The notes under the pieces are model-generated. The model did not search any database. It worked only from the letters and a program-made list of their open reading frames with translations, and was not told the DNA's origin. The position numbers and the translations under genes are program-made. DNA of 64,000 bases from Pseudomonas sp. 7SR1 (GTDB lineage: Bacteria > Pseudomonadota > Gammaproteobacteria > Pseudomonadales > Pseudomonadaceae): the NCBI RefSeq assembly GCF_900156465.1, contig NZ_LT707064.1, positions 1,152,001 to 1,216,000 of the forward strand, read 5' to 3'. Numbering within the stretch: position 1 is the stretch's first letter; each line of letters opens with the position of its first letter. Shown here piece after piece: positions 48,073-56,208 of the stretch.

Positions 48073-48918
48073 GTGACGTTCATCTCCTACGCACAGAACT
48101 TCGAAGACATACGCCTGTGGCGCGCCCTCCAGTCGGTGGAAAACGGCTTTTATCTCGACGTCGGCGCAAACCATCCGACAGACGACTCCGTGACCCGGGC
48201 CTTTTATGACCACGGCTGGCGCGGAATCAACATCGAACCGGTGTCGACCTATTACGAAGCGCTCTGCCAACAGCGCCCCAATGACATCAACCTGCAATGC
48301 GTGGCGGGCGAAAACGCCGAAAGCCTGACCTTCTACACCATCGCCGACACCGGCCTGTCCACCGTCGAGGCCAGCGTCGCCCGGCAGCACCGAGAATCCG
48401 GCATGGATGTGCGCGAACAGACCGTCCAGTCCCGCACCCTGGCCTCGATCTGCGAGCAATACGCCCAGGACCGCCCCATCCATTTCCTGAAGATCGACGT
48501 CGAAGGCCATGAAGAAACCGTGCTGCGAGGCATGGACTTCAGCCGCTGGCGGCCGTGGATCATCCTCATCGAAACCCCATGGGCCCGCGACCAGGCCTGG
48601 GAAAGCCTGGTCACCAACACCGGCTACCAATCCATCCTCTTCGACGGAATCAACACCTATTACCTCGCCGAAGAGCACCTGGCCCTCAAACCCGCCTTCG
48701 ACATCCCCCCGTGCAACCTCGACGGTTTCCAGTTCTGCAAAGGCCACAAATTCAGCCACCCCACCGGCGACACCGAACACCAACTCGCCCTCGCCCTGCA
48801 ACGCGCCGAACGGGCCGAAGCCCAACTCAGAGCCATCCAGGACAGCCGCACCTGGCGAGTCCTGCACAAATTACGCAACCTCCTGCCCCGCCCATCGCCA
48901 CGCCCCGCGCAAAAATAG
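48073..48918 (+). CDS. FkbM family methyltransferase
   Basis: This 281-residue protein has a GTG start after AAGGA. The FkbM-type SAM domain shows FYLDVGANHPTDDSVTRAFYDHGWRGINIEPV near the N-terminus and PIHFLKIDVEGHEETVLRGMDFSRWRPWIILIE in the middle. The C-terminus has a short coiled coil (ALQRAERAEAQLRAIQDSRTW) ending in a basic, Pro-rich tail. That SRTWR-type ending is common in proteins acting on surface polysaccharides. It is monocistronic, just before tRNA-Thr. The sugar or lipid target is unknown. Confidence 0.9.
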   Translation: MTFISYAQNFEDIRLWRALQSVENGFYLDVGANHPTDDSVTRAFYDHGWRGINIEPVSTYYEALCQQRPNDINLQCVAGENAESLTFYTIADTGLSTVEASVARQHRESGMDVREQTVQSRTLASICEQYAQDRPIHFLKIDVEGHEETVLRGMDFSRWRPWIILIETPWARDQAWESLVTNTGYQSILFDGINTYYLAEEHLALKPAFDIPPCNLDGFQFCKGHKFSHPTGDTEHQLALALQRAERAEAQLRAIQDSRTWRVLHKLRNLLPRPSPRPAQK

Positions 48919-48972
48919 TCAGAATTCAGGGGTTTACAGAAATCCCCCAATGGCTATAATCGTCGCCCACAC

Positions 48973-49048
<76 letters not shown>

Positions 49049-49055
49049 TACAAAA

Positions 49056-49089
49056 CAAAGCCCTCGCAGAAATGCGAGGGCTTTGTTGT
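49056..49089 (+). terminator. Terminator of tRNA-Thr
   Basis: A perfect 13-bp stem (CAAAGCCCTCGCA with its complement), GAAA loop and T-rich tail. Confidence 0.97.
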
Positions 49090-49458
49090 TTCCGGGTTTT
49101 GGTAATTCCCTGAAGCCGACTTGCCGCGATCAGACCAAAGAGGCCTTACCTCCATCGACAGCCAAACGTTATCCGCATGCCTGCCCGTTACAATTCAATA
49201 TCAGCGCAACGTTGACGGACTCTCACTCCTACCCGTAATGCCCCCCAACACACCCGCCAAGCCTAGGTTGAGCCTGTCAGCAAGCTCGAATCGTGCGGTT
49301 TTTCTGGCCTGGAGAAAACTACATGAGGCCCTTCGACAAGCCGGCCAGTTGGTGGGTCATGCCCGTGAACAGCAGTGGGCGAGACGTTTTGATGCGAGGA
49401 CGTGAATTCAAGGACGGCGACATCCGTTTGCACCGTTGGCTTGCGAGGCTCTCCGTGA
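49090..49458. other. Gene-poor stretch after tRNA-Thr, possible gene remnant
   Basis: No full gene is visible. A short plus-strand frame from 49323 reads MRPFDKPASWWVMPVNSSGR and continues GREFKDGDIRLHRWLARL to 49484, overlapping the 3' end of the hydrolase gene. Its Trp-rich, protein-like composition makes a gene fragment possible, but no ribosome site or family was recognised. No repeat of the tRNA 3' end was seen elsewhere in the window, so an integrated element is not demonstrated. Confidence 0.35.
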
Positions 49459-50418
49459 TCAGTTGCGCAGAAAATCCAGGATAGCCTGGCTGGTGAACTG
49501 CATTTTCTCTTCAAGGACCCAATGCCCGGTGTTTTCCAGGATCAAGGATTGCGGCTGCGAGGTAATGTGCTGCACCTGCGTGAATAACGTCTTGCCTCTG
49601 GAATGATCCCCACCGATGGTAAGCACCGGTATGTTCAGCTTGTGCTCGGCAAACGCCTGATTGTCATTGGCGTCATGCTCTACCCAGGCAGAATAAAGCT
49701 TGAATGCCGCCTCCATGCGTCCGGGTCGGGAATAATCCTTTACCAAGGCGTCCCGCACCTCGTCGGGCACCCGGGGATTGTCGTTGTATACGAACTCATC
49801 GAAGAACATGTCCAGGTAATTTCTTTCCTTACCTTCGATCATCTTTATGGCTGTGGCGCCAAAGAAGCGGAAGTGCCACTTGCTCGTAGTGCCTGTGGCA
49901 GGGTTACCGTTATAGGGAATCTCCCATCCGGGAATGCCGGGTATGAACCCGTCCATCAGCACGATATGCGTGGTTTCCTCGGGATAAAGAGCGCCATAGG
50001 CATAGGCGATAATCAACCCCATGTCATGACCGACGATATCCACCTGCTTGATACCCAGCGTCTTGATCAGCTCATGAAGATCCAGGGCCATGTTCTTTTT
50101 GTCATAGCCGCTTGCTGAGATCTCCGTTTCTCCGGCACCCCGATAATCCGGAACGATCGGGGTGTAGCCGGCGCGTAGCAGTCTCCCCATCAATGCTTCC
50201 CAATTACGCCAGCTTCCCGGAAAACCGTGGACCAGCAAGACCGGCTTCTCGCCGTTTCCGCTTACCAGATAGTGCATGCGGATGCCGTTCACGTTCGCGT
50301 ATTCGCTTCTGAATTTATCGCCATTCACGACAACGCCGCGCTTTGCCAAGGCAGCGCTCGCCTGGTTGGAAGCCATCGAATCGAACAAGCAAAGCACTGA
50401 CGAAATCAGCTTCTTCAT
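49459..50418 (-). CDS. Exported alpha/beta hydrolase, Cif-like epoxide hydrolase
   Basis: This 319-residue protein has a probable signal peptide (MKKLISSVLC..., cut near ASA-A). The oxyanion motif is HGFPGSW (about 64-70) and the nucleophile is Asp132 in GHDMG, as in epoxide hydrolases. An acid is at D156 (VLMDGFIPG) and the catalytic His is H299 in TGHWVLEE. KWHFRFFG places a His at 182 and LYSAW a Tyr at 242, the ring-opening pair of P. aeruginosa Cif (H177/Y239). Three sampled lines show 45-52% G+C, clearly below the flanking genes, which suggests transfer. Confidence 0.85.
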   Translation of the reverse strand: MKKLISSVLCLFDSMASNQASAALAKRGVVVNGDKFRSEYANVNGIRMHYLVSGNGEKPVLLVHGFPGSWRNWEALMGRLLRAGYTPIVPDYRGAGETEISASGYDKKNMALDLHELIKTLGIKQVDIVGHDMGLIIAYAYGALYPEETTHIVLMDGFIPGIPGWEIPYNGNPATGTTSKWHFRFFGATAIKMIEGKERNYLDMFFDEFVYNDNPRVPDEVRDALVKDYSRPGRMEAAFKLYSAWVEHDANDNQAFAEHKLNIPVLTIGGDHSRGKTLFTQVQHITSQPQSLILENTGHWVLEEKMQFTSQAILDFLRN

Positions 50419-50741
50419 ACACAGACCACCTTGATAAGCCAGAGCCATACGCAATGACTCGCCGTATTCAGAAGCTCTCTTCGGCGACCAGTTTCAATTC
50501 AACTCAACCAGCAGACTACTGTCAGGAATGACAGTGCCGACCAACGGCGAACCCGATCTGCCCCGCCATTACCGCGCCACGCTCCGATTCAGGTGCAAGC
50601 CCTTTTTCAGCCAGAAGTGTCATGCAGTCTTCAGCCAATCGTTATTGCCGCCGATACCCCGAATAAGAGCATCACTTTCCCAAGGCTCCGCCGACGCTCA
50701 ACTACACTTGCCCAAAATCCTCGCCTCAGGAGCAGTCGGCG
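50419..50741. other. Divergent promoter region with an inverted repeat
   Basis: This 323-bp gap lies between the divergent hydrolase and chemoreceptor genes. It holds the perfect inverted repeat ACTGTCA-GGAA-TGACAGT at 50518-50535, about 100 bp before the hydrolase start on its strand. This is a candidate operator; the protein that binds it is unknown. Nothing else was recognised. Confidence 0.5.
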
Positions 50742-52349
50742 ATGAAAATCCGCACCAAGATCATCGGCTCGGGGTTGGTCAGTCTGATTTTTGCACTGCT
50801 GCTCGGTGGCATCGGGTTGTGGGGATATCACTCCATGACCGAAGCCCTGGTGCAGAACGAGACCAGTATCTCGGCCATGCGCAAGCACATGGAGGCGGAC
50901 ATGATGCACGACGCCATTCGTGCCGATGTGCTGGCTGCGTTGCTGGTGGCGCCGGGCGATGCCGGGGCGGCCAAGGAAGTCACCGAGGCGTTCGATGAGC
51001 ACACGGCGCGGATGCGCAAGGTCATTGCCGAGAACGCCGAAGCGCAGCTGCCAGAGGATGTGGCGCAAGCGATCGTCGAGCTGAAACCCCAGGTGGAAAC
51101 CTATATCGACAAGGCCAGGCAGGTCATCGGCAAAGCCTTGAGTGGCGCCCAGGATGGTCGTGCGTTACGGGCGGAGTTCGATCAAGCGTTTTCGGCGCTC
51201 GAAGAGCGCAACGAGGTCGTGAGTGAACTGATCGAAAACCAGGCCCACTCGTCCCGCCAGCATCAGGATCGAAGCATCCATGCCTCGGAACGCTGGTTGA
51301 TCGTGACGCTGCTGGCTACCTGCGTGGCGCTGGCACTGCTGTCCTGGAGCCTGCTCAAGGCGGTGCTCACGCCGTTGAACAAGATCATTCTCAACACCCA
51401 GGCGATTTCCCAAGGGGATCTGCAGCGGTCGATGGGCGCGCATGGCAAGGACGAGCTGGGCCAATTGCAAAGTGTGATCGAACAGATGCAGGCCAACCTG
51501 CGCCAGATGATCGCCACGATCCGCAACCAGAGCGATGAACTGCACGATACCTCCCGGACCCTGGGCGATACCGCACGACAAATTGTTTCCAGCGCCGACC
51601 ACCAGGCCCAGAGTGCCACCAGCATGGCGGCGAGCATGGAGCAGATGATGGCGAATATCAGCCAGATCCATGAACATGCCGACAATGCCCGGACAATTTC
51701 GGCACAGTCCGAACAACTGGCGAGCAGCGGCGGACAGGTGATTCTCGGGGTGGTGGAAGGCATGAGCCGCATCGCCGAGGTGGTGAACCAGTCCTCCGTC
51801 AAGATCACGGCCCTGGACGCTTCGTCCGAAGACATTCATTCCATCATCCAGGTGATCAAGGGCATCGCCGAGCAAACCAACCTGCTGGCCTTGAATGCCG
51901 CCATCGAGGCCGCTCGCGCGGGTGAGGCAGGCCGCGGCTTCGCGGTAGTGGCCGATGAAGTGCGTAACCTGGCGGCTCGTACAACCCAATCCACCCAGGA
52001 AATCACCGCGATGATCGAACGCATCCAGGCCAACGCCCGGGATGCGGTCGCGAACATGCAGGCTTGCGTCAGCAGTGTCGATGAAGGCGTGAACCTGGCC
52101 CAACAGGCCGGGGTCTCTATCAGCGAAATCCGCTCGGGTGCCCGGCATGCCGCCGAAGTGGTGGAGGAGATATCCCTGACCATCGCCGAGCAATCGAAGG
52201 CCAGCGATGAGATGGCCCAGCGGGTAGAGTCGATTGCCGAGCAGTCACGGGAAAATACGCGGTCGATTCACAACCTGACGCAAACGGCGGATCAGCTCAA
52301 CGATGCGGCCGGCTCGATGCAGGCATCGGTGCAGCAGTTCAAGATCTGA
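50742..52349 (+). CDS. Methyl-accepting chemotaxis protein
   Basis: This 535-residue transmembrane chemoreceptor has TM1 at about 7-29, a periplasmic helical ligand domain at about 30-184 (four-helix-bundle like), TM2 at about 185-207, a HAMP domain at about 208-260 ([19 protein letters not shown]) and a cytoplasmic signalling rod. The conserved tip reads [22 protein letters not shown] with [15 protein letters not shown]. It would feed CheA/CheW to steer flagellar motion; the ligand is unknown. AGGAG precedes the ATG. It is monocistronic. Confidence 0.95.
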   Translation: MKIRTKIIGSGLVSLIFALLLGGIGLWGYHSMTEALVQNETSISAMRKHMEADMMHDAIRADVLAALLVAPGDAGAAKEVTEAFDEHTARMRKVIAENAEAQLPEDVAQAIVELKPQVETYIDKARQVIGKALSGAQDGRALRAEFDQAFSALEERNEVVSELIENQAHSSRQHQDRSIHASERWLIVTLLATCVALALLSWSLLKAVLTPLNKIILNTQAISQGDLQRSMGAHGKDELGQLQSVIEQMQANLRQMIATIRNQSDELHDTSRTLGDTARQIVSSADHQAQSATSMAASMEQMMANISQIHEHADNARTISAQSEQLASSGGQVILGVVEGMSRIAEVVNQSSVKITALDASSEDIHSIIQVIKGIAEQTNLLALNAAIEAARAGEAGRGFAVVADEVRNLAARTTQSTQEITAMIERIQANARDAVANMQACVSSVDEGVNLAQQAGVSISEIRSGARHAAEVVEEISLTIAEQSKASDEMAQRVESIAEQSRENTRSIHNLTQTADQLNDAAGSMQASVQQFKI

Positions 52350-52368
52350 AGGCTGGCCCGGCCTCGCC

Positions 52369-52392
52369 TTGGCCCAGGATGCCCTGGGCCAA
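52369..52392. repeat. Inverted repeat between convergent genes
   Basis: A perfect 10-bp stem (TTGGCCCAGG / CCTGGGCCAA) with a 4-base loop lies between the 3' ends of the chemoreceptor and RES genes. No T-run follows on either strand, so it is not a standard terminator but may protect 3' ends. Confidence 0.6.
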
Positions 52393-52399
52393 AAACCGC

Positions 52400-53077
52400 T
52401 CACACCTGGCTCACCTCGAACACGAACGAAATCTCGCGCTTCTGGGCACTCCAGACGTACCGGATGTGTTTACCCTGCACTGGAATGGAAACCGCAGGCG
52501 GTCGAAACGCGGCGACACATTCGTGGCCGGCCAGACGAACGCTGTTGTAGAGCAGGCCCCAGGACAGGCTCTCGCGCAGTTGCCGGGCGAATACCTGGGA
52601 CGGGCCGTAGGCATCGGGGTCCGGGTTGTGCAGGTGCGGGTAATCGTGGCGGATGTCGTGCAGCGGCTTCACCACCTGGTTGACGTAGGTCCGCATGGTC
52701 AATTCCAGGTCCGGTTCGTTGGTCGCCCCCAGGAATCGCGCCTGGTGATAACAGGTCTCGGCGATGGCGGCCTCCTGGCTGCTGGCGGCGTAGTAGACGC
52801 CGAAGGTGCCGTCGCTGAAGCGGCTGCTCTTGCCGATATGGGTAAACGCCGCCATCACCGGCGAGGAACCCGGCCCCGACACACGGTCTTCGGGACGCAC
52901 GCGTGACAATACCCCCGCCTCCTCCATCAGCCGGTCATTGGTCAACGCCTCCAGGGCATAGGCGGTTGGCAGGTCCTCCGGATCGAGCACATCTTCGAAC
53001 AGCGTGATGGGTGGGAAGCAGCTGTTGACGATCCGGTAGGCGCGCGTCCATTGCGGGTCCGCCAGTGGGGGGGTCAT
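52400..53077 (-). CDS. RES-domain toxin
   Basis: This 225-residue protein has a RES domain, a toxin type that degrades or modifies NAD+. The conserved triad positions appear as Arg in TRAYRIV (N-terminal), Glu in YYAASSQEAAIAETCYHQA (middle) and Ser in GLLYNSVRLAG (C-terminal). The start overlaps the stop of the upstream antitoxin gene by one base (TGATG). Paired with an Xre/MbcA/ParS-type antitoxin it forms a RES-Xre toxin-antitoxin module. Length fits the family. Confidence 0.92.
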   Translation of the reverse strand: MTPPLADPQWTRAYRIVNSCFPPITLFEDVLDPEDLPTAYALEALTNDRLMEEAGVLSRVRPEDRVSGPGSSPVMAAFTHIGKSSRFSDGTFGVYYAASSQEAAIAETCYHQARFLGATNEPDLELTMRTYVNQVVKPLHDIRHDYPHLHNPDPDAYGPSQVFARQLRESLSWGLLYNSVRLAGHECVAAFRPPAVSIPVQGKHIRYVWSAQKREISFVFEVSQV

Positions 53078-53487
53078 CAGCCGCGCACTCCATCCAGGTA
53101 TCGCCGCACGTCGGCAATGTCCACCACCCGTCCGGCCAGCATATAGGACAGCGCCGATTGACCATTGAATGGCGCCGCGGTGTTGGGCGTGCTGACCCAT
53201 TGATAGGCACGGTCCCGGCTGTTGCTGAAGATGATGCTCAATGCCTTGTGAATACCCATGAGATAGGAGATGCGCTCCAGAGTGTCACGCGGCAAGCGTA
53301 TGTTGGCCGGCAGTTGCTTGTATTTATAGAAGGTGGTGTTTCCTACCTTGCCCAGCAACGTCCGCTGTTGCTCGACGCTACAGCCCCACAGCTCCATGAG
53401 GTTGAAGAAGAACTTCAACGCGACTCGACCCGCATCCGGGGAGTCCAGCTGTTGTTGTGCGTTGAGGGTGATGGAAGACGTGGCCAT
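53077..53487 (-). CDS. Xre/MbcA/ParS-family antitoxin
   Basis: This 136-residue antitoxin has an N-terminal helix-turn-helix-like region (LMELWGCSVEQQRTLLGKVGNTTFYKYKQLP) and a C-terminal toxin-binding domain (GIHKALSIIFSNSRDRAYQWVSTPNTAAPFNGQSALSYMLAGRVVDIADVRRYLD), the DUF2384 type. It would neutralise the RES toxin and repress its own promoter. It is first in the operon and is coupled to the toxin gene by TGATG. Confidence 0.92.
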   Translation of the reverse strand: MATSSITLNAQQQLDSPDAGRVALKFFFNLMELWGCSVEQQRTLLGKVGNTTFYKYKQLPANIRLPRDTLERISYLMGIHKALSIIFSNSRDRAYQWVSTPNTAAPFNGQSALSYMLAGRVVDIADVRRYLDGVRG

Positions 53488-53908
53488 GGAATCAGGACTC
53501 CGTTGTTACCGGTAATGCCTAGAGAATAGTACACATACGGATATAAATTAAGTTTTAATTCGCAAACGAATAAACACGACCGAGCGTGATTGTTCCTCAA
53601 GGCAACTTGGTGAGCATCAATTTCATCCATTACACCGGCGTTCGGATATCAGCCAAGGCTTTTTCTTTCCTGGGAAATTTCTACCGGGGCCGCAGGCAAA
53701 GCCCTCACGAGGCGAACTGAACCATTCAATAAACGCCAAACCGGCAAAAAAATCGAAATCCGCATAAGCTCCAACCATCGCCTGCCGAGCTTTTCGCGAC
53801 AAAATCGCGACAACCACGGCAAGGTGCATGATGATAGCCGCATGTACTGCCTGACCCGGGCCAGGTACACAACAATAGCGAGCCCACTTAAGCAGAGGGC
53901 ATTACCTC
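53488..53908. promoter_or_regulatory. Divergent regulatory region of the RES/Xre operon and LysR gene
   Basis: This 421-bp AT-rich gap has no convincing gene. TTACCGGTAA, a perfect 10-bp palindrome at 53506-53515, lies 19 bp before the antitoxin start and is a candidate operator for it. Two direct copies of TCGCGACAA at 53794-53802 and 53805-53813 (11-bp period) lie about 100 bp before the LysR gene. Short minus-strand frames here are not convincing. Confidence 0.5.
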
Positions 53909-54835
53909 ATGGATAGCAGAACCTTACGCAACCTCATGCGCATCGTGCAGACCGGCTCCCTGTCGGCGGCAGCGGAGCATTCGTGCCTCACGGTGCAGGC
54001 ATTGGCGGCGCAACTGAACAAGGTAGAGGAGCAATTCGGTTTCCGATTGTTCCGGCGTTCGAACAAGGGGCTGACGTTGACGAGCCAAGGCTCGGAACTG
54101 ACCCCCTTCATGGATCAGGTACTGGTGGCTACGCGACAGTTGGAAGAAAAGGTCGCGGCTCTCAAGAAGCCTCGACAACGCACACTGAAAGTGGCGCTCA
54201 ACACCACCCTTCCGGCGGAATTCAACCGACGATTGATCGATAGGCTGATCGCCGTCTTTCCTCAATATCAACTGGAGTTCAGCTACGCCGAATCCATGGA
54301 GAACCTGAGCAAGCTCAAGAACGAGGAGTTTGACCTGGCGATCCTGATCGGGCCGCAGCAGAGCGGCTTTTCCAGTATCGCGATGCCGGATGTGCAGGTC
54401 CGGGTGGTGGGCGCTCATTGCGGTGACGAGGACGATCCGCTGGGGTTGCTGGGCGACAGGTTCCAGGTGCGTCCGGCACAGGAGTGCCCGTACTCCCACA
54501 GCTTCCTTCGTTTCCTCGATGCCGGCCTGGGCGAATACGGTTCGAGCCAGCGCATGGTGTATTCCTGCAGTGAAACGCTGACCTTGTCGTTGATCACACA
54601 GCTCGATGGGCTGGGACTGGTCTCCAGGGAAGCGGCGCTGCACAACGGCCTGGCGATCTTTCCGGATTTCGAAGACTTTCTCGAAGTCCGCCTGGCGGTG
54701 AACAACCCGGAGCTGTCCGACCAGGCGCTGCACGACGTGGTGGACCTGAAGCTACAGGAACGAGCCGAGCGCGATATACGCCGCCGTGCCCACCGCCACA
54801 CTGAGAAACAGGTTACGGCTGAAATACGCACATAG
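53909..54835 (+). CDS. LysR-type transcriptional regulator
   Basis: This 308-residue LysR regulator has an N-terminal winged helix-turn-helix (MDSRTLRNLMRIVQTGSLSAAAEHSCLTVQALAAQLNKVEEQFGFRLFRRS) and a periplasmic-binding-like effector domain (LKVALNTTLPAEFNRRLIDRLIAVFPQYQL; LVSREAALHNGLAIFP). It is convergent with azlCD: its last 84 bp overlap the 3' end of azlD on the other strand. LysR genes are usually divergent from their targets; here the most likely target is the azl operon, by proximity only. Confidence 0.93.
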   Translation: MDSRTLRNLMRIVQTGSLSAAAEHSCLTVQALAAQLNKVEEQFGFRLFRRSNKGLTLTSQGSELTPFMDQVLVATRQLEEKVAALKKPRQRTLKVALNTTLPAEFNRRLIDRLIAVFPQYQLEFSYAESMENLSKLKNEEFDLAILIGPQQSGFSSIAMPDVQVRVVGAHCGDEDDPLGLLGDRFQVRPAQECPYSHSFLRFLDAGLGEYGSSQRMVYSCSETLTLSLITQLDGLGLVSREAALHNGLAIFPDFEDFLEVRLAVNNPELSDQALHDVVDLKLQERAERDIRRRAHRHTEKQVTAEIRT

Positions 54836-55069
54836 CAGCGTCGGAATCGCGGCATAGAACTCCGGGCGATCCAGTTGTATCTGCTGATCCTTGATCAACA
54901 GCGGGGTGAGGCTGATGGCAGCGACGATCGCCACCGGCAGGTATTCGAGGGCACGGGCGACGAAGGGCGGCCAGTGCTCCGTATTGACCTGCAACGGCAA
55001 GGCGCGGGGCAGGAAGGTCACGGCCATCATCAGGACCACCACCAGGATCAGGAACGTTTGGTCAGGCAT
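54752..55069 (-). CDS. azlD: AzlD family branched-chain amino-acid transport protein
   Basis: This 105-residue inner-membrane protein with about four helices starts MPDQTFLILVVVLMMAVTFLPRALPL. The RALPL-x-x and PVAIVAAISLTPLL segments are typical of AzlD. With AzlC it forms a branched-chain amino-acid (or analogue) exporter. It overlaps azlC by 22 bp and the convergent LysR gene by 84 bp. Confidence 0.9.
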   Translation of the reverse strand: MPDQTFLILVVVLMMAVTFLPRALPLQVNTEHWPPFVARALEYLPVAIVAAISLTPLLIKDQQIQLDRPEFYAAIPTLLCAYFSRNLFLSVAVGTAAYIALGSFL

Positions 55070-55761
55070 ACGCCTACCCCGCAGCCAACGAACGTGGCGA
55101 TGAAGACGTTGAACGGCGAACTGCCCAGCAGGCTCAGCACGCCCATGCAGACAACGGCCGCCAGGGCCGCGATCAGTTTGTTGCGGGTGTCGCACAACGA
55201 AACCAGCACGTAGAGCATCATCGCCGTCAGTGCGTAATCGAGCTGGTACTTGATCAGGTGGGCGGCGTATTGCGCGCAAACGGCGCCCAACAAGCCACCA
55301 AGCACCCATGAGGTATGGCAGAACAGGTTGAAACCGATGAGGTAGCGCACGCTGACCGGCGCCCCGCTGCCGAGCTTGACGCTGTGGAAGGCAAACGATT
55401 CGTCCGTGAGCCCGGCGGCGTAGCACCAGCGTTCGAAACGACTGAGCCCCAGCGCGCGCAGGGCCTTGGCCATGTAGACCGACATCAGCATGTGTCGCGC
55501 ATTGATCAGGAACGTGGTGAGCACGATGGTGGTCAGCGACGCCCCGCTGGAAATCAACGCCAGCGCGGCGAACTGTGAGGCGCCTGCATAGACGAACAGG
55601 CACATCGCGACCGGCAGCCACAAAGGCAACCCGGCGTTGACCGCCATCAGACCGAACACAAACGAAACCGTAAAATAACCCGCCACCACCGGACTGGCTT
55701 CAGCGAAGGTGCGCGAGGCTTGTGGTTCGACCGCCAGCGGCTGGCTGGAAGTCTTGCTCAT
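55048..55761 (-). CDS. azlC: AzlC family branched-chain amino-acid exporter subunit
   Basis: This 237-residue membrane protein has the AzlC hallmarks FTVSFVFGLMAVNAGLPLWLPVAMCLFVYAGASQFAALALI, LINARHMLMSVYMA and CYAAGLTDESFA. It is the large subunit of the AzlCD exporter, known to confer resistance to leucine analogues in Bacillus. It overlaps the upstream GNAT gene by 4 bp and azlD by 22 bp, so all are in one operon. Confidence 0.93.
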   Translation of the reverse strand: MSKTSSQPLAVEPQASRTFAEASPVVAGYFTVSFVFGLMAVNAGLPLWLPVAMCLFVYAGASQFAALALISSGASLTTIVLTTFLINARHMLMSVYMAKALRALGLSRFERWCYAAGLTDESFAFHSVKLGSGAPVSVRYLIGFNLFCHTSWVLGGLLGAVCAQYAAHLIKYQLDYALTAMMLYVLVSLCDTRNKLIAALAAVVCMGVLSLLGSSPFNVFIATFVGCGVGVCLTKRS

Positions 55762-56195
55762 AAATCCCTCTCGAAAGTGATTTCACCCCGGGGTTCGTAG
55801 AACCCCTGGGCCGCCCAGAAACGCTTGCCGGCCAGGTTAGCATCGTCGACGAACAGGAACATGCGCAACACGCCCACCCGTTTCATGTCGGCCGATGCCG
55901 CTTCCACCAGGCGCTGGCCCAGGCCCCGGGTACGATAGCCCGGGCTGACCGCCAGGTGATTGATGGTGCCACGGGTACCGAGCCTGCCGCCAATCACCGC
56001 GCCGACCACTTCACCGCTGGCATCGATGGCCAGGTAGGCCGTGGTGGTCTCCTGGAGAATGACCCCACGCAGGAATCGAGCATCCTGCCATTCGCAGAAC
56101 GATACTTCGTCGAAGCCGCGAAAGAACTGCTCCATTCTTTCCGCATCCCTGACCATGGCCCGGCGCAACATGACCTGTTGCACCGGATCTTCCAT
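55758..56195 (-). CDS. GNAT family N-acetyltransferase
   Basis: This 145-residue protein starts MEDPVQQVMLRRAMVRDAE. The acetyl-CoA loop is HLAVSPGYRTRGLGQRLVEAA, followed by FLFVDDANLAGKRFWAAQGFYEPRGEI, a standard single-domain GNAT. It sits between the dioxygenase (13 bp upstream) and azlC (4 bp overlap). In that context an amine of a small molecule, such as an amino acid, is a more likely substrate than a protein. That is inference from neighbours. Confidence 0.9.
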   Translation of the reverse strand: MEDPVQQVMLRRAMVRDAERMEQFFRGFDEVSFCEWQDARFLRGVILQETTTAYLAIDASGEVVGAVIGGRLGTRGTINHLAVSPGYRTRGLGQRLVEAASADMKRVGVLRMFLFVDDANLAGKRFWAAQGFYEPRGEITFERDL

Positions 56196-56208
56196 GGGTT
56201 CGAGCTGT

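Noticed and set aside
52369..52396. Terminator between the chemoreceptor and RES genes
   Set aside because: The stem is strong but no T-run follows on either strand, so I list it as an inverted repeat only.
53623..53829. Minus-strand open frame of 68 codons upstream of lysR
   Set aside because: It has no good ribosome site or recognisable domain and covers the likely lysR promoter.
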